Positions 7,386 to 14,388 of a DNA stretch of 14,388 nt are shown here, piece by piece; positions within the stretch are counted from its first letter, which is position 1, and every line of letters starts with the position of its first letter. Position numbers and translations under genes: made by a program. This stretch comes from Cytophagaceae bacterium. Lineage in GTDB: Bacteria; Bacteroidota; Bacteroidia; Cytophagales; Cytophagaceae. Location of the stretch: assembly GCA_021151805.1 (NCBI GenBank), contig JAGKWN010000102.1, positions 1-14,388 on the forward strand, written 5' to 3'. A model generated the notes under the pieces. It did no database searches. It was not told the DNA's origin and worked only from the letters and a program-made list of their open reading frames with translations.

Positions 7386-7943
7386 TTATACTTCTTTGCG
7401 CAGCCTGCTCAGGTGCCTTGGTGTGATACCCAGGAATGAAGCAAGCTGGTGCTGAGGAATTGCCTGTACATATTGCGGTTGCTTTGAAACTAGCTGGTTA
7501 TAGCGTTCTTTAGCAGAATCTTTCTGGAAAGAAACAATCTTTTTTATCAGGTCTACATAATGCATTTCTGCAATGATGCGTCCTGCCTGCTGCCATACGG
7601 CTCCGCGGCTGTATAAAAAATCCAGGTCTTGTTTTGTCAGAAGCAATATTTCAGTATCGCATACGGCCTGTATATTTTCTTCTGATGGCTGTTGTGTAAT
7701 GAAACTTGAATAAGCAGACAGAATATCATTGTCGAACGCCAGGCAGCCTGTTATTTCTTCACCGGCGGTGTTCGTGTAAAATAAACGAAGAATGCCTGAT
7801 GTAATAAACGCAATTTCGTTTGCTACTTTTCCTTCACGGATCAGGTATTCACCTTTCTTTAGAATGCGTTTTGTTGGCAGTGTATCAAGTATTGCCAGCT
7901 CTTCATCATTCAGAAACGAAAATGATTGAAAGAAATTTCTCAT
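7386..7943 (-). CDS. Crp/Fnr-family transcriptional regulator
   Basis: This 185-residue protein is short for the family (Crp is about 210), as is common in Bacteroidota. A cyclic-nucleotide-binding-like beta barrel covers about 15-110, with RILKKGEYLIREGKVANEIAFITSGILRLFY as its recognisable start (quoted in two parts: RILKKGEYLIREG and ANEIAFITSGILRLFY). A long helix follows (about 115-140), then a C-terminal helix-turn-helix (about 160-185; PQHQLASFLGITPRHLSRL). The phosphate-binding cassette of cAMP-responsive members (GE-L and RSA) is not seen: the equivalent region reads CLAFDNDILSAYSSF. No FNR cysteine cluster is present. cAMP or iron-sulfur sensing is therefore unlikely and the ligand, if any, is unknown. 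Its ATG overlaps the TAA of the upstream membrane-protein gene (TAATG), implying translational coupling. Confidence 0.92.
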   Translation of the reverse strand: MRNFFQSFSFLNDEELAILDTLPTKRILKKGEYLIREGKVANEIAFITSGILRLFYTNTAGEEITGCLAFDNDILSAYSSFITQQPSEENIQAVCDTEILLLTKQDLDFLYSRGAVWQQAGRIIAEMHYVDLIKKIVSFQKDSAKERYNQLVSKQPQYVQAIPQHQLASFLGITPRHLSRLRKEV

Positions 7944-8323
7944 TAGGCTGTTAAATAGCTTGCATATCCTACAATTTGTAAGGCAACAACAACGATAGAA
8001 ACAACAGCCATTAAACTAATAATCAAAAAGGCTATAGCTTTCGTCTGTACAGAAGCGTCCTTCAGTTCAATCAATTCAATAAGTTTAAAGAATGTTTTGG
8101 TTGAACGCCATGAAAAAACAAAGAACAACATAAAGGGAACCAGGATGGCAGCAAGTGCCAATGGAGTGCATGGATACGAATGAAAGTATCCGACAAGGAT
8201 GGAGATCACTCCGGAAGTGCCTCCCGAGATCAATGCTGTTTTTGCTTTTGATCCGATAAACAGCACAGAAGTAATGCCACAACCAATCAGGAAGGTGCCG
8301 TAGAAAATCAATAATACATTCAT
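7943..8323 (-). CDS. Small four-helix membrane protein, TMEM14-like
   Basis: The protein has 126 residues and is almost entirely hydrophobic, with segments at about 4-24, 30-47, 53-72 and 95-120. The N-terminal part has the glycine-rich pattern FYGTFLIGCGI, GSKAKTALISGG and TSGVISILVGY. This resembles the TMEM14/UPF0136 family, but the resemblance is judged by eye and the third to fourth segments, with a charged link (KLIELIELKDASVQTK), are less typical. It is the first gene of a two-gene unit and shares one base with the Crp/Fnr-type regulator start, so the two may be functionally linked, for example a membrane component whose expression tracks the regulator. No function is assigned. Confidence 0.75.
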   Translation of the reverse strand: MNVLLIFYGTFLIGCGITSVLFIGSKAKTALISGGTSGVISILVGYFHSYPCTPLALAAILVPFMLFFVFSWRSTKTFFKLIELIELKDASVQTKAIAFLIISLMAVVSIVVVALQIVGYASYLTA

Positions 8324-8561
8324 GTCAACAGGTTATTTTATTAGTAAGGAAGCGAATGTGAAATAAGCTCGTGCGTTGAATCTCACCAAATACGTACGTT
8401 TTTCCAAATTCCTGACCATGCAAGCAGAAGAAAGAAAATAGATTGTATGAGTTGTGAGCTACTAATTTTGTGAAATTTTAAATGTATACATAGATATTTA
8501 ATGTATTTTTGATAGAATTTATCCAAATAAAAATACTCTTAAACGATTTTAGACACTGAAC
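8324..8561. promoter_or_regulatory. Divergent intergenic region
   Basis: This AT-rich spacer separates the minus-strand membrane-protein/Crp unit from the plus-strand polysaccharide operon. Two plus-strand -7 candidates are present: TAATTTTG (8463-8470), with TTG at 8443-8445 and a 17-base spacer, and TATTTTTG (8504-8511), without a good -33 partner. An interrupted palindrome centred on ACGTACGT (8392-8399, flanked by AAA and TTT) lies on the side nearer the minus-strand gene. No clear minus-strand TAnnTTTG element was found. Confidence 0.5.
8443..8470 (+). promoter_or_regulatory. Bacteroidota-type promoter candidate for the ABC exporter operon
   Basis: TTG (8443-8445), 17 bases, then TAATTTTG (8463-8470) fits the TTG/TAnnTTTG consensus with an allowed spacer. 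Transcription from here would give a leader of about 85 bases before the permease ATG at 8562. The second -7-like site at 8504-8511 would give about 45 bases. Confidence 0.45.
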
Positions 8562-9326
8562 ATGGGAATTATTAAAGAAGATCATTTAATAATTATTAAG
8601 GCTTTGATTATTAAAGATTTGAAATTGAAGTATAAAAATTCAATTTTAGGATATTTTTGGTCTTTGCTGCATCCTGTCATTTATATAGGAATTTTCTATG
8701 TTGTTTTCAGCAAGGCTTTTCCGGCAGTTGAGAATTATGCCTTGTATATTTTATCCGGTATTCTATTCTGGACTTTTTTCAGCACGGCAACAAGTCAAAT
8801 GACAAATTCCATAGTGAGCGGCGCTGGTATATTAAAGTCAATCAATATACCAGGTTCATTTTTTGTAATTTCATTGTTGTCAAGTTCACTTATTAATTTT
8901 TTCTTATCATTAATACCTTTTGCTTTTCTGATGTTTTTCTTAGGTGCAAAATTTCAGTTTAGCTTGTTATGTATTTTCCCGATAATAATATTATTTACTT
9001 CTTTTACTTATGGCCTCGGATTGATGCTGGCGTCTTTAAATGTTTTCTATCGGGATGTAAATATGATTTGGTTATCCTTTAGTCCGGCTATATTTTACGC
9101 CACGCCAGTTGCATATGCAATTGATATTGTTCCTGAAAAATGGAGAGTTTATTATAAACTGAATCCCTTGGCTCAATTCATGGAAGCTATACACCATGTG
9201 ATTTATAATGGATTATGGTTAAGCTGGACTGAGCTGGCAATACTATTGTTTTGGTCTTGTCTTTCAATCTATGTTGGAACAAGCGTATATAATAAATTAG
9301 AAAAGGGTTTTGTTTCGAATTTGTAA
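8562..9326 (+). CDS. ABC-2 type polysaccharide export permease
   Basis: This 254-residue inner-membrane protein belongs to the Wzm/TagG/KpsM class, which moves lipid-linked or finished polysaccharide from the cytoplasm across the inner membrane. The N-terminal amphipathic stretch KALIIKDLKLKYKNS is followed by SILGYFWSLLHPVIYIGIF, the characteristic entry into the first membrane helix. About six hydrophobic segments follow (roughly 30-58, 62-82, 100-128, 136-162, 170-190, 225-243). LNVFYRDVNMIW and the LNPLAQFMEAIHHV segment are also typical. The length matches the family. The stop is three bases before the ATPase gene, so the two form one transporter. No Shine-Dalgarno sequence is seen at the ATG, as is usual in Bacteroidota. 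Confidence 0.93.
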   Translation: MGIIKEDHLIIIKALIIKDLKLKYKNSILGYFWSLLHPVIYIGIFYVVFSKAFPAVENYALYILSGILFWTFFSTATSQMTNSIVSGAGILKSINIPGSFFVISLLSSSLINFFLSLIPFAFLMFFLGAKFQFSLLCIFPIIILFTSFTYGLGLMLASLNVFYRDVNMIWLSFSPAIFYATPVAYAIDIVPEKWRVYYKLNPLAQFMEAIHHVIYNGLWLSWTELAILLFWSCLSIYVGTSVYNKLEKGFVSNL

Positions 9327-9329
9327 GAA

Positions 9330-10061
9330 ATGAGTCATATAGAAAACATCATTGAATGTAAAGACCTGAATGTATCTTTTTATATTCAGGGGCATGGGAT
9401 AGGATCATTTAAAGAATTTTTAATGTCCCTTGGAACGAAAAAACCATTTGTTCGCAAACAGGTTTTATTTGATCTGAATTTAGAGATAAAGCGTGGAGAA
9501 TGCTTTGGAATACTGGGAAGAAATGGCTCAGGTAAAAGTACTCTTTTAAGAGTGTTGTCAGGAATTATTAAACCAGATTCCGGACAATTATCTGTTAATG
9601 GTGTGGTTGCTCCTTTGCTGGCATTAGGTGTAGGACTTGAGCTTGAATTGACCGGTTATGAAAACATTGAGCTGTGCAGTTCTTTGATGAGAATTCATCC
9701 CGAAACAGTAAAGCAGTCTATTGATAAAATAAGGGATTTTAGTGAACTCACACATGAACAGTTGAGTATGCAGGTTAAACGATACTCTTCAGGTATGCTT
9801 AGCCGCCTGGGTTTTGCAGTAGCTGTAAGTTATGATCCTGAAATTTTTATTATTGATGAAGCTCTGGCAGTGGGAGATTTATTTTTCAGGGAAAAATGCT
9901 ATAAACGCATTAATGAAATCATTGCATCCGGAGCAACAATATTGTTTGTTTCACAAGACCCTAATGAACTTAAACGGATATGCAAGCGCGGAATGGTTTT
10001 AGAAAAAGGCAGAATTATATACACTGGAACTATAGACGAAATTGCAGCTGCGTATAATTGA
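9330..10061 (+). CDS. Polysaccharide ABC exporter ATPase (Wzt/TagH/KpsT-type NBD)
   Basis: The 243-residue nucleotide-binding protein partners with the preceding permease. Walker A is GRNGSGKST (63-71, Lys69), the family-specific GVGLELELTGYENI is at 100-113, the ABC signature is YSSGM (152-156), and Walker B with catalytic Glu177 is FIIDEALAVGD (173-183). The switch (H-loop) position, normally the His of FVSHD, is Gln209 in FVSQDPNELK, encoded by CAA at 9954-9956. The protein ends at about 243 residues with no C-terminal carbohydrate-binding domain such as that of E. coli O9a Wzt. Export probably does not depend on recognising a modified chain end. The N-terminal segment before strand 1 (FKEFLMSLGTKKPFVRKQ) is typical of the class. 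It is four bases upstream of the glycosyltransferase start. Confidence 0.93.
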   Translation: MSHIENIIECKDLNVSFYIQGHGIGSFKEFLMSLGTKKPFVRKQVLFDLNLEIKRGECFGILGRNGSGKSTLLRVLSGIIKPDSGQLSVNGVVAPLLALGVGLELELTGYENIELCSSLMRIHPETVKQSIDKIRDFSELTHEQLSMQVKRYSSGMLSRLGFAVAVSYDPEIFIIDEALAVGDLFFREKCYKRINEIIASGATILFVSQDPNELKRICKRGMVLEKGRIIYTGTIDEIAAAYN

Positions 10062-10065
10062 TCAA

Positions 10066-12108
10066 ATGAAAGTTACCATTGTCATTCCTATATACAAAGA
10101 TTGGACAACGCTTGAATTGTGCATAGGTTCATTGATTAATTATTGTCCGAAAGATGTACGGGTTTTATTGGTAAATGACTGCAGCGAAGAGGCTGATTAT
10201 TTAGAAGAAAAGATCAACTCAAAAATTTCCGGTCATGTACAGTTTGAATATTTCAGGAATGATAAAAATCTGGGTTTTGTAAAAACATGCAATAGAGCTG
10301 TTTTTGAATTAGACAAAACAGATAATGATATTCTTCTGTTGAACTCAGATACAGAGGTAACAGAAAATTTTTTAAGTGAACTATATACAATTTTACATGC
10401 TCAAAATCAGCATGGAGTTGTATGTCCTAGAAGTAACAATGCAACGTTGCTTACATTCCCCATATTTGAACATGCTGAAATTGATACCTATTCAAAAGAA
10501 GAGCAGATTCAGTTGTTTGTTCAGACCAGTAAATTATTGCCGCGATTTCATGTTATACCAACGGCGGTTGGTTTTTGTATGCTCATCAAGAGAAGTTTGA
10601 TTGTAAATTTCGGATTGTTTGATGAGGTATATGACAAAGGCTATCACGAAGAGAATGATTTTTGTATGCGTATTTCACAATATGGTTATTCAATCATTTG
10701 TGCAAATCATGCATTAGTTTTGCATTATGAATCCAAAAGTTTTGGTTTAAAGGAAAAGTCTGTAAGAGACAAAAAAAATGATAAGATTTTAAAGAAACGC
10801 TATCCTTATTATGAAGATAGTATACAAGAATATTTCAGAGTCGGAGCTCCGCCATTAGAACCATTTATAAATGTTTTGATAGGAAAACCTAAACTGTTAT
10901 TCTGTCTGTATGAAGCGAAGGCGCATTTCGACGGTACAACAATATATGGCTTAAGACTTTTGGAAGCATTTTATAAATTATATAAAGATAAATATCACAT
11001 TACCGTACTGGCTCGCAAGAATGTAATACGTTTTCATAAATTAGATAAATTATATCCTGTACTTATTGAGCATGATCAGGTAGAGTCCAATTATACACTG
11101 ATATTTTCTCCATCTCAAATATTTACCTGGGAACACTGGATGATCCATTTAAAATGCGGACTGAATTCAATGTTTACATTACAGGATATTATTACTTTAA
11201 GGTCTCCGCAATTATTGTCGGGCAGTCAGAGTCTTAAACGAATTTTTTACAATTCAATTAAGTATGCCAATGGAGTAATCTGTATCAGTAATTTTGTAAA
11301 ACAGGATGTGCAGGCATATTTCAGCAGCGTAGAAATTTCTAACATTGAGCCTAAGGTCAAGGTTATTCATCATGGTGTCAATAAAAAGAACACAGATTCC
11401 GGGAGTGAAGAAGAGCATGATTTGTTTAAAGATTATGTACTGGTAATCGGAAACCACTATAAACATAAATCCTTAGAACTTGTATATGAAGTGCTGAGTA
11501 AATCTGATCTCGTGAAAAATTTCGTATTCTTTGGGTTTATACCAGCGTTCAAATATCAATCTAATTTCAAATTTATAGCAAGCGGTAACTTGTCTTCTGC
11601 GTTTATTCATTCTTTATATAAAAATGCTGAATCAATCATTTTTCCGAGTCAGTATGAAGGCTTTGGATTGCCGATTATTGAAAGTTTATCATACGGAAAA
11701 AGATTGTTGCTTTTTAATAATGCAATCAATAGAGAAGTTTTATCTACAGTTAATACAGAACTGGCAAGCAATGCCCGGTTGTTTGAATATTTCAGTGAGA
11801 TTCCTGACTTATTAAGCAACGGGCATACAGAAGTTAAAACTATAGGCTCATTCACTTACCGTTCATGGACAGATGTTGCAATTGAAACAGAAGCATTCGT
11901 ACAATCAATATTGTCCAAGCCAGTTGATACTACAATTATTGAAGAAAAGTCAGTGCTGCTTAATACCCTTGCGGATATAAATGCTTCATTTATATCAAAA
12001 TTGATTTTTTCGCCTACAGGTAAAAAAATAAAAAAAATTATAAAATATTCCCAGTTGATATTGATTTATAAAGTATATAAATCAATAAAAAACAGATTTA
12101 AAATGTAA
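10066..12108 (+). CDS. Bifunctional glycosyltransferase: GT2 (GT-A) fused to GT4 (GT-B)
   Basis: The product has 680 residues from the ATG at 10066. An upstream in-frame ATG at 10042 overlaps the ATPase gene and precedes the fold, so 10066 is preferred because MKVTIVIPIY begins the first strand directly. The GT2 domain (about 1-255) has VTIVIPIYKDW, LLVNDCS, NLGFVKTCN, the metal-binding LLLNSDTEV (Asp95) and the HEENDFCMR segment near 194. The GT4 domain (about 275-610) has the N-lobe CISNFVKQDV, then VIGNHYKHKSLEL and the donor-binding E-x7-E in YEGFGLPIIE (Glu531 and Glu539). A basic, amphipathic tail (about 650-680) could attach it to the membrane. Two active sites suggest that it adds two sugars in succession to the glycan exported by the two upstream genes. 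Sugar identities are not readable. Confidence 0.9.
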   Translation: MKVTIVIPIYKDWTTLELCIGSLINYCPKDVRVLLVNDCSEEADYLEEKINSKISGHVQFEYFRNDKNLGFVKTCNRAVFELDKTDNDILLLNSDTEVTENFLSELYTILHAQNQHGVVCPRSNNATLLTFPIFEHAEIDTYSKEEQIQLFVQTSKLLPRFHVIPTAVGFCMLIKRSLIVNFGLFDEVYDKGYHEENDFCMRISQYGYSIICANHALVLHYESKSFGLKEKSVRDKKNDKILKKRYPYYEDSIQEYFRVGAPPLEPFINVLIGKPKLLFCLYEAKAHFDGTTIYGLRLLEAFYKLYKDKYHITVLARKNVIRFHKLDKLYPVLIEHDQVESNYTLIFSPSQIFTWEHWMIHLKCGLNSMFTLQDIITLRSPQLLSGSQSLKRIFYNSIKYANGVICISNFVKQDVQAYFSSVEISNIEPKVKVIHHGVNKKNTDSGSEEEHDLFKDYVLVIGNHYKHKSLELVYEVLSKSDLVKNFVFFGFIPAFKYQSNFKFIASGNLSSAFIHSLYKNAESIIFPSQYEGFGLPIIESLSYGKRLLLFNNAINREVLSTVNTELASNARLFEYFSEIPDLLSNGHTEVKTIGSFTYRSWTDVAIETEAFVQSILSKPVDTTIIEEKSVLLNTLADINASFISKLIFSPTGKKIKKIIKYSQLILIYKVYKSIKNRFKM

Positions 12109-12141
12109 GGAGGTTGGATTTATTTTTTTAACCATCCTCTT
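12108..12141 (+). terminator. Weak candidate terminator between convergent glycan operons
   Basis: GAGGTTGG (12110-12117) pairs with CCATCCTC (12132-12139), with one T/T mismatch and two weak outer pairs, around a 14-base AT-rich loop. A short T-rich stretch, TATTTTCC, follows on the plus strand. The two convergent genes are only 11 bases apart, so the hairpin extends into the end of the sulfotransferase gene. Termination here is plausible but not strong. Confidence 0.3.
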
Positions 12142-13088
12142 ATTTTCCACCATTTTGAATTTATGATCCAGTCAATTTCAGCCTTCAATAATTCATTTTC
12201 TGTTAATGTTGAAGGTAGTTTTGTAAATGGAATCCCTTTGCTGTTAAGTTCATTTCTTGTTTCCTGAATTTCAGCAGCATCTCTCCACCAATCAATCAAA
12301 CAATTGATATTTTCATTGGAAGAAATATAATCTTCCAGAGGCGGCATGTCCGAGTTTTCTTGAAGTGTTTTATAAAGCTGAATTGAATCAGGAAATGCAT
12401 TTTCGTAAAAAAACTGTTGCCTTCGATTTTTATTTCTGTTGTTATTGAATTTGGCACTATCGAAAGTGCTGTCTGGACTTGCATGAAAATTAAAGCCAAA
12501 TTTAGTATTCAATAATTCTATTACTGTATTGCTTTGTTGCATGACATTTTCAATATCGACTAATATTGAACGGTCTGCATTTTGTTTAAAGAAATCTAAA
12601 ATTAATTGATTGTAAAAGTGCCAATTGTCAGGCGCAGACGTTGGTTGCGTATAAAAATCATCATCTGTACTTCTTCTGAATAAAGAGTCAACAACTTCCC
12701 ATGGTTTTCTATAAACAAATAAAAAAAACGCATTGGGAAGTAACTCTTTATATACATTTAAAAAAAGTGTTGTGCGTGGATCTTTCCATCCCCACTGAGA
12801 GGATTCGTTTTTTTTAATGATGGATGTCAACTCTTCTTTTTGTGTTCCATCAAGAGATTGCACAGTATTTAAAGACCAACCATCTGGATTCAGATTATGA
12901 TGTGCCAGATTTTTTTTATGAAAGACTAAAAAATCTTCATTTTCAAAATGTCCTAATTCATTTCCAAGGCTTGCCCGGAGTAAATTTTCACCAATGTTTA
13001 GTCCTGCCTTTTGGAGAAGAGACGCTGTGAATGAAGTACCCGAACGGTGCATCCCTACAATAATTAAGCATTTAGATGAGTTTTGCAT
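12120..13088 (-). CDS. Sulfotransferase family protein (PAPS-dependent type)
   Basis: This 322-residue cytoplasmic enzyme is expected to transfer a sulfo group from PAPS to a glycan or other acceptor. The 5'-phosphosulfate loop is GMHRSGTSF (12-20). The 3'-phosphate-binding segment is FVYRKPWEVVDSLF, with Arg127 and Ser135 at the family's usual spacing. WKDPR (101-105) and HFENEDF (47-53) are further conserved-looking pieces of the Sulfotransfer_3 class. The C terminus, SKWWKIRGWLKK, is aromatic and basic. The start lies 17 bases inside the end of the upstream GT2 gene, so the two are cotranscribed and probably act on one glycan. A PAPS-synthesis gene is not in the window. Acceptor and position of sulfation are unknown. 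Confidence 0.9.
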   Translation of the reverse strand: MQNSSKCLIIVGMHRSGTSFTASLLQKAGLNIGENLLRASLGNELGHFENEDFLVFHKKNLAHHNLNPDGWSLNTVQSLDGTQKEELTSIIKKNESSQWGWKDPRTTLFLNVYKELLPNAFFLFVYRKPWEVVDSLFRRSTDDDFYTQPTSAPDNWHFYNQLILDFFKQNADRSILVDIENVMQQSNTVIELLNTKFGFNFHASPDSTFDSAKFNNNRNKNRRQQFFYENAFPDSIQLYKTLQENSDMPPLEDYISSNENINCLIDWWRDAAEIQETRNELNSKGIPFTKLPSTLTENELLKAEIDWIINSKWWKIRGWLKK

Positions 13089-14208
13089 TTTTTGAATTTT
13101 GATATTTTATTAAGGTGTCATCTAAATTCATAAATGAATTTGGCAATTTAGATTGTAATTGCGTTTTCCATTTATCTTTAAATTTTAGCGCATTGATCTG
13201 CTGATAGCGTCTCATGCCGGCATTTATATTCGTACCTGAAGTGACACCTTCATAATGAACAACAATGGATGCTGGTTGATAAACAACTTTTTTGTTTAAT
13301 GTATATTGTATACTAAAACACAAATCAGTGTCTTCATAATAACCGGGTGTATACATTTCATCAAAGCCTCTTAATTGATCAAAGTCTGTTTTAGAAATTA
13401 GGAAGGATGCACCAGAACAATAATCAACTTCCCGGATATAGTTATATTTTTTATTGGTTATTGAGCCACGTCTTCCATAATGGTAGGTTTGTCCATCCTG
13501 CCATACAATACCGCCGGCTTCCTGTAGGTCTCCATCGCCAAAAACCAGCTTGGAGCCTACAATTCCAATCTGGCTATCGTTTTCAATAAGTTCAACCATA
13601 GACGTTAGCCACTGTTTCTGAACGATGGTATCATTGTTCAGGAAACATAAAAATTCTCCTTTGGCCAAAGATGCACCTTGGTTACAGGAAAGTACAAAGC
13701 CCGAATTATGATTGTTGTTATGTAAGCGAAGATTGGGAACCTGAATTAAAAGCTCTGCTGTTTCATCAGAAGAAAAATCATTGACTACAATAACTTCATA
13801 GCTTACTTCAGGGCCGGTATGTTCCATGATTGCCCGAAGGCAATTACACGTAAATGCGATATTGTTGTATACACAAATGATGATAGAAACTTTAGGAGCG
13901 TCGATTTTAGAAAAATGAATTTTTTTTATTTCCTCAGCTATATTGTAATGGTTCGGAAAAACAGTTATGTTCAGTTTTTCGAGTTTGGGATTGACAAGTT
14001 TTTTTAGGAAAGTAAAATTCCGGTTAAATAAGATGGAAAGAGATTCTATTGAATATTTGAAAAACAAACGAAATCCAATATTTGAAAAGCAAAACCGCAT
14101 GAAATACCAAAATGAAAATTTTCCCTGCTTATTTTTACCATGGGCAGTAAAAATAGAAATGGTTTTTAAGGTAATTATCCTTAGGTTATTTTTAGTATTT
14201 CGTAGCAT
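13072..14208 (-). CDS. GT2-family glycosyltransferase
   Basis: The product has 378 residues. A basic, partly hydrophobic N-terminal extension (about 1-100) precedes a GT-A domain (about 105-330). Recognisable parts are PKVSIIICVYNN (105-116), VIVVNDFSSDET (139-150), NSGFVLSCNQGA, the metal-binding FLNNDT (189-194, Asp193), DYCSGASFLIS (262-272) and the YYEDTDLCF segment (290-298). This is the arrangement of GT2 enzymes that extend O-antigen, capsule or rhamnan-like chains. The first ATG at 14208 is used; a shorter start is possible because the extension is poorly conserved by eye. It overlaps the sulfotransferase by 17 bases and is convergent with the ABC exporter operon, so it belongs to the same polysaccharide locus. 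Donor and acceptor sugars are unknown. Confidence 0.9.
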   Translation of the reverse strand: MLRNTKNNLRIITLKTISIFTAHGKNKQGKFSFWYFMRFCFSNIGFRLFFKYSIESLSILFNRNFTFLKKLVNPKLEKLNITVFPNHYNIAEEIKKIHFSKIDAPKVSIIICVYNNIAFTCNCLRAIMEHTGPEVSYEVIVVNDFSSDETAELLIQVPNLRLHNNNHNSGFVLSCNQGASLAKGEFLCFLNNDTIVQKQWLTSMVELIENDSQIGIVGSKLVFGDGDLQEAGGIVWQDGQTYHYGRRGSITNKKYNYIREVDYCSGASFLISKTDFDQLRGFDEMYTPGYYEDTDLCFSIQYTLNKKVVYQPASIVVHYEGVTSGTNINAGMRRYQQINALKFKDKWKTQLQSKLPNSFMNLDDTLIKYQNSKNAKLI

Positions 14209-14388
14209 TTGAATAAAACCTGAAACTACATGTTAGATATTGAGGGGCTGTAAATTCCGGTAATGAATGAAAACTAAACAAATAGTTTATTTTGACAGAC
14301 TATAAATGATAATTTAAATATATTGAGCTTTTCTATTTTTACACAATAATTTAACACTATTTACTATAAATGTAAAAATTAACATAAG
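14209..14388. other. AT-rich intergenic end of window
   Basis: These 180 bases are very AT-rich (17% G+C by hand count in 14281-14340) and contain no convincing coding frame, RNA gene or strong hairpin. They must hold the promoter of the minus-strand GT2/sulfotransferase pair, but no exact TAnnTTTG element was found on the minus strand. The closest is TATTTG, read on the minus strand at about 14280-14285, which lacks the two spacer bases. Confidence 0.5.

Noticed and set aside
8392..8399. ACGTACGT palindrome as an operator
   Set aside because: Eight bases, with flanking pairs interrupted by a mismatch, is too short to claim without conservation data. It is only mentioned in the intergenic entry.
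8324..8561. Minus-strand TAnnTTTG promoter for the TMEM14-like/Crp unit
   Set aside because: No exact match was found on the minus strand. CAAATACGTA and CAAATTCC come near but do not fit the pattern.
10042..10065. Upstream start for the bifunctional glycosyltransferase
   Set aside because: It would overlap the ATPase gene by 20 bases and add eight non-conserved residues before the first strand. The ATG at 10066 lies four bases after the ATPase stop.

Overview
The window looks like chromosomal DNA from a cellulose- or hemicellulose-degrading Bacteroidota, most like Cytophaga or its relatives. Three things support this. The large first gene encodes a secreted GH8 glycoside hydrolase ending in a type IX secretion (T9SS) sorting domain. 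Start codons generally lack Shine-Dalgarno sequences. Several intergenic regions carry TAnnTTTG elements, the -7 box of the Bacteroidota primary sigma factor. The genus is inferred from gene content, not from a database match.

Layout. (1) 82-3960 (+): a 1292-residue multidomain cell-surface or secreted GH8 enzyme (signal peptide, GH8, CBM6, five Ig-like repeats, a beta-sandwich module, T9SS tail). A shared hairpin terminator separates it from the next, convergent operon. (2) 6532-4015 (-): a tight three-gene operon with a LiaF-like membrane protein, a LytS/YehU-type sensor kinase and a LytTR response regulator. It is probably an envelope-sensing three-component system. (3) 8323-6665 (-): a small TMEM14-like membrane protein overlapping a Crp/Fnr-type regulator by one base, then a separately promoted flavodoxin-fold NAD(P)H:quinone-type oxidoreductase. 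(4) 8562-12108 (+): a surface-polysaccharide export and assembly operon with an ABC-2 permease, its ATPase and a bifunctional GT2-GT4 glycosyltransferase. (5) 14208-12120 (-): convergent with it, an overlapping pair made of a GT2 glycosyltransferase and a sulfotransferase.

The right part, from about 8.3 kb on, is visibly more AT-rich than the left. It reads as part of a variable polysaccharide locus, possibly for a sulfated glycan, that continues beyond the window. No rRNA, tRNA, CRISPR array, insertion sequence or integrase was seen. The points most worth a second look are the LiaF-like/LytS/LytTR operon with an inverted repeat inside its promoter, the missing switch histidine in the polysaccharide-export ATPase, the AABBB pattern of the enzyme's Ig repeats, and a 12-bp palindrome at an activator-like position in front of the oxidoreductase gene.
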